The notes under the pieces: model-generated
What the model saw: only the letters and a program-made list of their open reading frames with translations
Database searches by the model: none
What the model was told of the DNA's origin: nothing
In this document: piece after piece, positions 1 through 4,792 of the stretch
Position numbering within the stretch: position 1 is the first letter of the stretch
Layout of the letters: every line of letters starts with the position of its first letter
Program-made: the position numbers and the translations under genes
Origin: an uncultured Actinomyces sp.
GTDB lineage: Bacteria; Actinomycetota; Actinomycetes; Actinomycetales; Actinomycetaceae
NCBI GenBank assembly: GCA_915069725.1
Contig: CAJZFF010000166.1
Coordinates: forward strand, 1 to 5,362
Direction: 5' to 3'
DNA: 5,362 nucleotides

Positions 1-727
1 CCACCGGCTTGCCCCCGGCCGCCATGTTGCCCCGGGCCTCGCCAGCCTGCGGAATGCGCGCCAGCGCATGCGGTACCACTTCACCGTCGATGAGCAGAAT
101 GCGCTTGTCGCCCTGCGCGATGGCCGGCAGGTAGCGCTGCGCCATCACGGTGCGGGTGCCGAAGCGGTTCATCGTCTCCAGAATGACCGACAGGTTGGGA
201 TCATCCTGACGCGCCCGGAAGATGGACGCCCCGCCCATGCCGTCCAGCAGCTTCAGCACCGCCTCGCCATGGCGGGCGACGAACTCGCGCAGCCGGGCCG
301 GATCGCGCGTGACCATCACGTCGGTGGTCAGCTGCGGGTAGGCCGTAATGGAGAATTTCTCATTATGGTCGCGGATGGCAGCCGGATTGTTGTAGACCCG
401 TGCCCCCTGCTCGACCGCCCGCTCCAGCATGTAGGTGGAATAGACATATTCCATGTCGAAGGGCGGATCCTTGCGCATCAGCACGGCGTCGAAAGCCGAC
501 AGCGGCTCGGTGCGCACCTCGCCGGCCTTGTACCAGGGGGAAAGTTCGCCGGTCAGCTCCAGCGGCGTCACCCGGGCCGTGACCTTGCCCTGATCCAGAC
601 TGATGTCACCCTGCAGGCAGCCGAAGACCCGGTGGCCACGCGCCACGGCAGCCCGCATCATGGCGATGCTGGTCTCTTTCTTGGGCTTGAGGGAATCGAA
701 GGGATCGAGGATGAAAAGAATGTCCAT
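1..727 (-). CDS. gshB: Glutathione synthetase, C-terminus beyond the left edge
   Basis: Cytoplasmic ATP-grasp ligase that joins gamma-glutamylcysteine and glycine to make glutathione, the second step of the pathway. 242 residues are visible of roughly 315 usual for the family. The N-terminus reads MDILFILDPFDSLKPKKETS, matching the family's opening MDP...K(K)(D/E)(T/S)S pattern. Other family signatures are LMRKDPPFDMEY (about 83-94), NNPAAIRDHNEK (113-124), the ATP-grasp segment LKLLDGMGGASIF (158-170), GDKRILLIDGE (206-216), ALARIPQAGE (221-230) and RGNMAAGG (232-239). The reading frame is open from 727 to the edge with no frameshift. The ATG at 727 is the natural start because it gives the expected family N-terminus; the ribosome site before it is weak (GGGTGG). 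The gene is divergent from ubiK. The missing part would hold the distal Mg/ATP-binding residues. Identification is by remembered similarity to E. coli GshB. Confidence 0.96.
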   Translation of the reverse strand, partial: MDILFILDPFDSLKPKKETSIAMMRAAVARGHRVFGCLQGDISLDQGKVTARVTPLELTGELSPWYKAGEVRTEPLSAFDAVLMRKDPPFDMEYVYSTYMLERAVEQGARVYNNPAAIRDHNEKFSITAYPQLTTDVMVTRDPARLREFVARHGEAVLKLLDGMGGASIFRARQDDPNLSVILETMNRFGTRTVMAQRYLPAIAQGDKRILLIDGEVVPHALARIPQAGEARGNMAAGGKPV

Positions 728-775
728 GCGCCACCCGAAAAGGGACAGGCCGGCCGGATGCCGGTCAATCGGCCC

Positions 776-804
776 ATTCTAGAGCGTGTCCGCCGTTTTG
801 GCAT
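776..804 (-). promoter_or_regulatory. Possible sigma70 promoter for gshB
   Basis: On the minus strand there is a -10-like TAGAAT (776-781, 5 of 6 consensus) and a -35-like ATGCCA (799-804, 4 of 6), separated by 17 bases. A start near 769 would give a leader of about 40 bases before the gshB ATG. The -35 box is weak and such matches occur by chance, so this is only a candidate. I saw no convincing promoter for ubiK in the rest of the 728-977 gap. That gap also holds a 10-bp perfect palindrome, GAATGCATTC, at 831-840, with no assigned role. Confidence 0.3.
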
Positions 805-977
805 CCTGCCCGGCCTGCCCGTCCATCCTTGAATGCATTCTGCATCATGAATTCCTGATTCCAGCTTCCGGCCTAAGCCTTTCGGACAGGAATCGTGATG
901 ATCGGACGCGGATTGCGTACCATCGGAGGCCTTGAACCCTCCTCACATTCTTTCCTATCGACAGGAGTTCCCATCTC

Positions 978-1232
978 ATGGAAAAACAGGCTTTCTTCCA
1001 GGACTTTCAGCAGAAGGTCATGGACCTGATCAAGGCCAGCCCCGCCGCCGACATCGAACGCAACATCAAGGCGTTGATGGGCCAGACCTTCAACAAGCTG
1101 GAACTGGTCAGCCGCGAGGAATTCGACATCCAGGCCGCCCTGCTGCAGTCGCTGCAGGCCCGGGTGGATGCCCTGGAAGCCCGCCTGGCCCAGCAGGCCG
1201 ACAAACGGGACGGCGGCCAGCCGAACGCCTGA
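978..1232 (+). CDS. ubiK: UbiK accessory factor (BMFP / YqiC family)
   Basis: Small accessory protein of aerobic ubiquinone biosynthesis. In characterised proteobacteria UbiK works with the lipid-binding protein UbiJ in the Ubi complex; older names are YqiC and BMFP-domain protein. The 84-residue length is typical. The N-terminal half is an amphipathic region (FQQKVMDLIKASPAADIERNI trimmed here to its key residues: F9, V14, L17, P22, D25, E27, N29). It is followed by the family pattern LVSREEFDIQ (about 43-52). The C-terminal third is a predicted coiled coil with regular leucines (ALLQSLQARVDALEARLAQ, about 54-72), which matches the reported trimeric coiled coil. A Shine-Dalgarno AGGAG lies at 963-967, ten bases before the ATG. 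The stop TGA overlaps the comM ATG by one base (TGATG), so the two are probably translationally coupled. Proteobacterial family, not expected in actinobacteria. Confidence 0.9.
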   Translation: MEKQAFFQDFQQKVMDLIKASPAADIERNIKALMGQTFNKLELVSREEFDIQAALLQSLQARVDALEARLAQQADKRDGGQPNA

Positions 1233-1501
1233 TGAACACCCTGGCGGTGGTCCATGCGCGGGCCCTGCTGGGCCTGTCGGCACCTCCGGTTTCCGTCGAG
1301 GTGCATCTGGCCAACGGCCTGCCCGCCTTCAGCATCGTGGGCCTGCCCGAGACCTCGGTGCGCGAAAGCCGTGAACGGGTGCGCGCCGCCCTGCTGCAAA
1401 GCGGTATCGAGTTTCCCAACCGCCGCATCACCGTCAACCTGGCGCCGGCCGACCTGCCCAAGGAATCCGGCCGCTTCGACCTGCCCATCGCCATCGGCAT
1501 C
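1232..1501 (+). CDS. comM: ComM / YifB Mg-chelatase-like ATPase, N-terminal fragment cut by the junction
   Basis: ComM is a hexameric AAA+ helicase-like protein that promotes branch migration during natural transformation; many genomes label it YifB or Mg-chelatase-like. Only about the first 90 residues of roughly 500 are present. They match the family N-terminal domain closely: VHARALLGLSAPPVSVEVH (about 7-25), GLPAFSIVGLPETSVRESRE (29-48), RVRAAL, then the hallmark NLAPADLPKESGRFDLPIAI (69-88). The ATG at 1232 overlaps the ubiK stop by one base. After I-A-I-G-I (residues 86-90) the frame continues, but the protein becomes an ABC transporter permease. The Walker A/B and C-terminal domains of ComM are therefore absent. 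The end given is approximate, because the switch can lie anywhere within the shared stretch. Confidence 0.92.
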
Positions 1502-1507
1502 GCCGCC
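1484..1507. other. Chimeric junction between comM and an ABC permease gene
   Basis: Upstream codons are unmistakably ComM (…SGRFDLPIAI). Downstream codons are unmistakably the first membrane segment and following region of a MacB-type permease (…GIAAMISVVGISASS). Both families carry an I-A-I-G-I-like peptide at this point, encoded here by about 15 bases (1487-1501). The join therefore stays in frame without implying a functional fusion. Gene content also changes from proteobacterial to actinobacterial type across it. No insertion sequence, integrase, tRNA or attachment-like repeat is visible at the boundary. I infer an assembly or library chimera. Confidence 0.85.
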
Positions 1508-2575
1508 ATGATCTCGGTGGTGGGCATCTCGGCCTCCAGCCGCGCCCAGCTCTCCGCCCAGCTCGACTCCCTGGGGACCAACCTGCTGACGGCCACCGCC
1601 GGCCAGGACCTGTTCGGCAACTCCTCCTCCCTGCCGCAGGACAGCGTCGGCAAGGTCCGCCTCATCGACAACGTCCAGAGCGCCTCGAGCACCGGGCTGG
1701 TCAAGAACTCGCTGGTCTACCGCACTCCGCTCATCGACAAGAACGCCTCCGGCGGCATCACCACCCTGGCCGCGGACAAGTCGCTGCTCGACGTCGTGGC
1801 CGGACAGGTGGACAAGGGCACCTGGCTCAACGAGGCCACCAGCAAGTACCCGGCCACGGTCCTGGGGCAGACGGCGGCCCAGCGCCTCGGCGTCGTCTCA
1901 CCGGGAACCAAGGTGTGGATCGGCGGGAACTGGTTCACCGTGGTCGGCATCCTCAAGCCGGTGGTGCTGGCTCCCGAGCTCAACAACGCCGCCCTCATCG
2001 GTCAGGGCGTGGCCAGCGATCTGCTGGGGCACGACGCCAAGCCGACGACGGTCTACACGCGCAGCCAGGACGCCGCTGTCCCCACGGTGCGCAAGCTGCT
2101 GGCGCCGTCGATCTCGCCGCAGGCCCCCAATGAGGTCAAGGTCTCGCGCCCCTCGGACGCGCTGGAGGCCAAGAACGCGGCCGACAAGGCCTTCACCGGT
2201 CTGCTGCTGGGCGTGGGCTCGATCGCCCTGCTCGTCGGCGGCATCGGGGTGGCCAACACGATGATCATCTCGGTGCTCGAGCGCCGTCGGGAGATCGGAC
2301 TGAGGCGGTCCCTGGGGGCGATGCGCGGACACATCCTCGTGCAGTTCATGACCGAGGCGCTGCTGCTGGCCTCCCTGGGCGGTGCCCTGGGCTGCGTCAT
2401 CGGGATCGGGGTGACCGCCGGGATGTCGGCCGCCAACGGTTGGCCCTTCACCCTGCCGGTGATCGCCGTCGTCGGCGGGCTGGGAGTCACCATCGCCATC
2501 GGTGCCCTGGCCGGCGTCTACCCGGCCGTTCGGGCCTCCCGCACTCCTCCGACCGCCGCGCTCAACGCGCAGTAG
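1487..2575 (+). CDS. MacB/FtsX-type ABC transporter permease, N-terminus missing
   Basis: Inner-membrane permease subunit of a MacB/LolC-like ABC transporter; the substrate cannot be told from sequence. About 360 residues remain. The remnant of the first membrane helix (GIAIGIAAMISVVGIS) leads into SSRAQLSAQLDSLGTNLLTA, a typical start of the extracytoplasmic MacB-core domain, which spans roughly 200 residues. The C-terminal FtsX domain shows three membrane segments, at about residues 320-346, 369-395 and 408-434 counted from 1232. They carry the family signatures LLVGGIGVANTMIISVLERR, REIGLRRSLGA, QFMTEALLLASLGG and GVYPAVRASRTPPTAALNAQ. The short C-terminal tail after PAVRASRTPPTAAL is normal, so the 3' end looks complete. 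About 40 N-terminal residues, the start codon and the expected partner ATPase gene lie before the junction and are absent. The gene probably ends at the hairpin at 2704-2755. Confidence 0.93.
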   Translation: MAIGIAAMISVVGISASSRAQLSAQLDSLGTNLLTATAGQDLFGNSSSLPQDSVGKVRLIDNVQSASSTGLVKNSLVYRTPLIDKNASGGITTLAADKSLLDVVAGQVDKGTWLNEATSKYPATVLGQTAAQRLGVVSPGTKVWIGGNWFTVVGILKPVVLAPELNNAALIGQGVASDLLGHDAKPTTVYTRSQDAAVPTVRKLLAPSISPQAPNEVKVSRPSDALEAKNAADKAFTGLLLGVGSIALLVGGIGVANTMIISVLERRREIGLRRSLGAMRGHILVQFMTEALLLASLGGALGCVIGIGVTAGMSAANGWPFTLPVIAVVGGLGVTIAIGALAGVYPAVRASRTPPTAALNAQ

Positions 2576-2703
2576 GCGGCCCCGCCGGCCCGAGGGGAGG
2601 CCGATGAGACGTCCCGGTGGGAGACGGCTGGGCCCCGCGGTGGCGGCACCGGACTGTGGCGGCCGGTGACCTCACGGGGTGAGGGGGAGCCCAGAGGAGC
2701 CGG

Positions 2704-2755
2704 GATCGCGTGAGGGCCCCGCACTGAGCTGTGCGGGGCCCTCACTCCTGCGATC
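2704..2755. terminator. Strong bidirectional hairpin terminator
   Basis: A perfect 14-bp GC-rich stem pairs 2711-2724 (TGAGGGCCCCGCAC) with 2731-2744 around a 6-base loop. An outer 6-bp stem pairs 2704-2709 (GATCGC) with 2750-2755, across a one-base and a five-base bulge. No T-tract follows, as is common for terminators in high-GC actinobacteria. It lies between the convergent permease and antitoxin-like genes and would serve both. A weaker hairpin (CCTCAC/GTGAGG, 2670-2684) lies just upstream. Nothing else is seen in 2576-2797. Confidence 0.8.
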
Positions 2756-2797
2756 AGAAGACCGCGGTGCCTGTGGGTAGGCAGGCTCTCAGCAGGG

Positions 2798-2980
2798 TCA
2801 CTCCGTGCCGAGCTTGCCGTCGACGGCGTCGCGGGCGGCGTCGATCTTGTCGTCGTACTTGCCGCCGGTCGCCTTCTTGGCAGCGCCGGCTGCGGCGTCC
2901 AGCGCCTTGTCGCTGATCGCCTCGGCCTTGTCGGAGCTGAGAGCGTCACCGGCCTTCTTCGCCAGGTCATCAAGTCCCAT
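2798..2980 (-). CDS. Rv0909-type (MT0933 family) antitoxin-like small protein
   Basis: A 60-residue, highly charged, alanine-rich, probably helical protein. It starts MGLDDLAKKAGDALSSDK and carries the family-like C-terminal pattern GGKYDDKIDAARDAVDGKLG (39-58). This resembles the actinobacterial small proteins annotated as Rv0909/MT0933-family putative antitoxins. In Mycobacterium tuberculosis Rv0909 is paired with a toxin gene, Rv0910. Here no adjacent toxin is visible: the neighbours are a convergent permease and a YjbR-like gene, so it appears orphan, and a toxin-antitoxin role is unproven. The ATG at 2980 is chosen because an excellent Shine-Dalgarno AAGGAG (2987-2992) lies six bases before it. 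The longer frame extending to 3232 runs through a repeat and is rejected. There is no signal peptide or membrane segment. Confidence 0.75.
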   Translation of the reverse strand: MGLDDLAKKAGDALSSDKAEAISDKALDAAAGAAKKATGGKYDDKIDAARDAVDGKLGTE

Positions 2981-3112
2981 CTGTGTCTCCTTCCGTCGGG
3001 TGGCCAGACGTCGGATGACGACGGCCTCGCCTGAATAGTGCCAGGTTTGCGCACCCGCGTCATCTGAGGGCGGCTCGGCCGCCGGGGGTTGCGGGGGAGG
3101 AGGCGCCCTCCT

Positions 3113-3255
3113 GGCCGGGGACACGTGACGCGGCCGGGGACTTTTCCTCTCAGCCGGGGGCATTCGACGCCGTCGGGGACCGGAATCCTGTCCCCGCACG
3201 CGCAGGACGCCCCCGTAGGGAAGTATCCGCACCCCTACGCGCGCAATGTCCCCGG
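3113..3255 (-). repeat. 143-bp intergenic repeat, copy A
   Basis: Read on the minus strand, this stretch aligns without gaps to copy B (3790-3932). By hand, 113 bases (3113-3225) match at about 84%, and the remaining 30 bases (3226-3255) at about 60%. The 28 bases at 3153-3180 are identical between copies. The copy sits between the stop of the YjbR-like gene (3287) and the start of the antitoxin-like gene (2980), so it fills most of that 306-base gap. It is built from recurring GTCCCCGGC / TGCCCCCGGC motifs in both orientations. The rest of the gap (2981-3112) holds the antitoxin ribosome site and a G-rich stretch (3080-3102); no clear promoter is visible. Confidence 0.85.
3174..3196. other. 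Conserved-stem hairpin within repeat copy A
   Basis: CGGGGAC (3174-3180) pairs with GTCCCCG (3190-3196) around a 9-base loop. In copy B the stem is identical and the loop is the same length, but three of nine loop bases differ. Stem conservation with loop drift suggests that the structure matters. It may act as a transcription terminator or RNA-stabilising element downstream of the yjbR-like gene; that role is inference. Confidence 0.55.
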
Positions 3256-3286
3256 CTGTTCTGGGTGGTGTCAGCGGTGCCGGGCT

Positions 3287-3760
3287 TCACCACTGCCAGG
3301 TGGGGCGGGCGGGGGAGCCCGCGGCGTCGGCCAGCAGGACGGCCTCGCGCACGCGGCGGGTCAGGAGGGACAGGACGAGCCGGTAGGAGTCCTCGACCAT
3401 GGCGGTGGCCTCGTCCGCTTGGTAGTTGGGGCTGGTGAGGTCGATGCTCACCCAGTGCCGCTTGGACTGGTGGAAGCCCGGCTCCACCCACTCGAAAGCG
3501 GCCCGCACGGCGACGACGTCCTCAGGGTCGAGCTTGACGTTGGCCAGGAGGCGGCCGTCGGTGTGGGGTATGAGCAGCAGGAAGAGGCGGGGGCCCACCG
3601 AGGCGACAGGGATGTCCCACTCGGGCTTGTGCCCCGCCCAGGCACCCGGCAGCGTGGCCGCCTTGGCCAGGAGCTCGTCGCGCCGGGCAGCCACGGTGGC
3701 CTCGTCGACGCGCGTGGAGGACCCGTCGGGGCGAGGGTTGCGGCGGAGCGGTGTGGTCAT
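3287..3760 (-). CDS. MmcQ/YjbR-family protein
   Basis: A 157-residue cytoplasmic protein of the MmcQ/YjbR family, a small fold related to CyaY. Members are often annotated as putative DNA-binding proteins, but their role is not established. The family pattern is clear. It has a strand-rich middle (RLFLLLIPHTDGRLLANVKL, about 62-81), then DPEDVVAVRAAFEWVEPG. Next comes the signature HQSKRHWVSIDL, equivalent to the N(K)xHW motif of YjbR, followed by a C-terminal helix VEDSYRLVLSLLTRRVRE. The N-terminus before about residue 35 is basic, Pro/Arg-rich and longer than in E. coli YjbR (about 118 residues). The ATG at 3760 has only a weak ribosome site. An in-frame ATG at 3838 would add 26 residues translated from repeat copy B, so it was not chosen; a start inside the extension remains possible. 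The gene is flanked on both sides by the 143-bp repeat in opposite orientations. Confidence 0.82.
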   Translation of the reverse strand: MTTPLRRNPRPDGSSTRVDEATVAARRDELLAKAATLPGAWAGHKPEWDIPVASVGPRLFLLLIPHTDGRLLANVKLDPEDVVAVRAAFEWVEPGFHQSKRHWVSIDLTSPNYQADEATAMVEDSYRLVLSLLTRRVREAVLLADAAGSPARPTWQW

Positions 3761-3789
3761 CGACGTCGAGCCTACGTGCTCCCCACGGC

Positions 3790-3932
3790 TGGGGGACATG
3801 CTGCGTGGTTGGGTACAGGAACTTCCCGCCGGGGACATCCTGCGCGTGCGGGGACGGGATTGCTGTCCCCGACGGCGTCGAATGCCCCCGGCCGCAAGAG
3901 AAAGTCCCCGGCTGCGTGGAGTGCCCCCGGCC
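3790..3932 (+). repeat. 143-bp intergenic repeat, copy B
   Basis: Inverted relative to copy A (3113-3255). It lies between the stop of lipoprotein 1 (3952) and the start of the YjbR-like gene (3760), filling most of that 191-base gap. The identical 28-base core is at 3865-3892. It contains the odd-centred palindrome CGACGGCGTCG and runs into TGCCCCCGGC, a motif repeated at 3922. No coding potential is claimed: overlapping open frames reflect high GC content. No target-site duplications were found at the ends. Confidence 0.85.
3849..3871. other. Conserved-stem hairpin within repeat copy B
   Basis: CGGGGAC (3849-3855) pairs with GTCCCCG (3865-3871) around a 9-base loop. It has the same stem as the copy A hairpin, with a diverged loop. 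It lies about 80 bases downstream of the lipoprotein 1 stop codon (minus strand) and could end that transcript. It lacks a T-tract, so this is a guess. Confidence 0.5.
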
Positions 3933-3951
3933 GGAGTGACACGCGCGGTGC

Positions 3952-4650
3952 TCAGTGGATCGTCTCGAGGATGGTTGTCTTCAGCTCATCGATGGACTGA
4001 CCGCTGGAACCGGCGTTGACGGAGATGATGGCGTACTTCCCCTTCTCCTTGGTGGGGGTTGCGATGAGGGCGCCGTTGATCGTCTGGCCCCCGATGTTCG
4101 CGGTGTAGTTGAGCACGGCCGCCTCGCCATTGGCGGTCTGCTCGGTGGAGTAGCCGGTCGAGGTCGCACCGGGGATCGAGGTGAGGGCAGGGCTCAGCTC
4201 GGCCTCGGTCAAGGGCTTGGTGGCGGGAATGGTGGTCTTGGAGACGTTGGCGTTGCCGAGGTAAGGAGTGAAGCCGTCGTCGGGGGCCTTGTAGTAGACG
4301 TCGGATGTAGCGTCGAGGGGGGTGGCCTGCCAGCCCTCGGGCACCGCGAAGGTGATGCCGACGGTGGGGGCGGTGACCTCCTGGTACCCCGCGGGTGTCG
4401 CCTTGGGCAGGTCGCTCTGCGTGGCGCTGGCGCTGGCGGAGGCCTTGTCGTCACCCTTGTCGGTCTTGTCCGCCTCGGCGTCCTTCTTGCTGTCCTTGTT
4501 GTCGCCCTTGTCTGATTCTGCTGAGCTGTCGGAGGCGGCTGACTTGGAGGAGTCGGAGCCCTCAGTGCTCTGAGAGCAGGCGGTCAGAATGGGGGCGGCT
4601 GTCAGGGCGAGGCCGGCCAGCAGGGTCGCAGCGGTGCGTACGGGTTTCAT
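3952..4650 (-). CDS. Secreted lipoprotein with charged linker (lipoprotein 1)
   Basis: A 232-residue predicted lipoprotein of unknown function. The signal peptide is MKPVRTAATLLAGLALTAAP followed by the lipobox LTAC, with the lipidated cysteine at residue 25. Residues about 28-80 form a low-complexity Ser/Asp/Lys/Ala linker, probably a flexible stalk through the cell wall. The folded domain (about 85-232) begins PAGYQEVTAPTVGITFAVPEGW and ends with a strand-rich segment: TGYSTEQ, NGEAAVLNYTA, GALIATPT, YAIISVNAG, then ELKTTILETIH. The same architecture recurs in the neighbouring gene at 4793, so the two are paralogues. The ATG at 4650 is chosen because it begins the signal peptide and has GGAG upstream; an earlier ATG at 4758 would spoil the signal. 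The domain resembles surface proteins of unknown role in Actinomyces-like bacteria, but I cannot name a family. Confidence 0.85.
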   Translation of the reverse strand: MKPVRTAATLLAGLALTAAPILTACSQSTEGSDSSKSAASDSSAESDKGDNKDSKKDAEADKTDKGDDKASASASATQSDLPKATPAGYQEVTAPTVGITFAVPEGWQATPLDATSDVYYKAPDDGFTPYLGNANVSKTTIPATKPLTEAELSPALTSIPGATSTGYSTEQTANGEAAVLNYTANIGGQTINGALIATPTKEKGKYAIISVNAGSSGQSIDELKTTILETIH

Positions 4651-4674
4651 GATGCTCCAGTGTGTGAGTGCGAG

Positions 4675-4695
4675 TGTGATCCCTAGGGCATCACA
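4675..4695. promoter_or_regulatory. Palindromic operator-like site upstream of lipoprotein 1
   Basis: TGTGAT (4675-4680) and ATCACA (4690-4695) form inverted arms around CCCTAGGGC, whose first eight bases are themselves a perfect palindrome. The site is 25 bases upstream of the lipoprotein 1 ATG, where an operator or a leader hairpin could act. The spacing between TGTGA and TCACA is 11 bases, not the 6 of a classical CRP site. No regulator can be named, and the promoter boxes are unclear. Confidence 0.35.
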
Positions 4696-4709
4696 TTCTG
4701 GTGGGAACG

Positions 4710-4735
4710 CACGATGGGGATGCTTCCCCATCGTG
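4710..4735 (-). terminator. Hairpin terminator after lipoprotein-like gene 2
   Basis: A perfect 11-bp stem pairs 4710-4720 (CACGATGGGGA) with 4725-4735 around a 4-base loop. It lies about 58 bases downstream of the stop codon at 4793 on the minus strand. It has no T-tract, as for the hairpin at 2704-2755. It would separate the transcript of the right-hand paralogue from lipoprotein 1, which suggests that the two paralogues are transcribed separately. Confidence 0.65.
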
Positions 4736-4792
4736 GACTGAAGGAGGGCTCGCGCCACTGGGCTGTGACAGGCCCGCTGTCGCCTCTGTCCG

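Noticed and set aside
68..832. 254-residue plus-strand open frame
   Set aside because: It is antisense to gshB, whose family motifs are unambiguous on the minus strand.
831..840. GAATGCATTC palindrome as an operator in the gshB-ubiK gap
   Set aside because: A lone 10-bp palindrome without a matching second site or clear promoter overlap is weak evidence, so it is only mentioned in passing.
932..2575. A single 547-residue open frame, or a 447-residue version from 1232, as a novel ComM-permease fusion protein
   Set aside because: The first 100 residues are an out-of-frame shadow of ubiK. The remainder joins fragments of two unrelated families at a shared short sequence, with each family truncated. 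A join artefact is far more likely than a working fusion.
3761..3838. Longer N-terminus for the YjbR-like protein
   Set aside because: The added residues are translated from repeat copy B, are Ser/Pro/Arg-rich, and have no family similarity.
3113..3932. Inverted repeats as terminal repeats of a transposon or insertion sequence
   Set aside because: The enclosed gene is a YjbR-family protein with no transposase motifs, and no target-site duplication is visible. The repeats each carry their own internal hairpin and fit dispersed intergenic repeats better.
3113..3932. CRISPR array
   Set aside because: The recurring CCCCGGC motifs are irregular in spacing and orientation, and there are no uniform repeat-spacer units or cas genes.
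3089..4000. 303-residue plus-strand open frame
   Set aside because: It is antisense to the YjbR-like gene and runs through both intergenic repeats. Its composition is Gly/Arg-rich with no recognisable domain, typical of shadow frames in GC-rich DNA.
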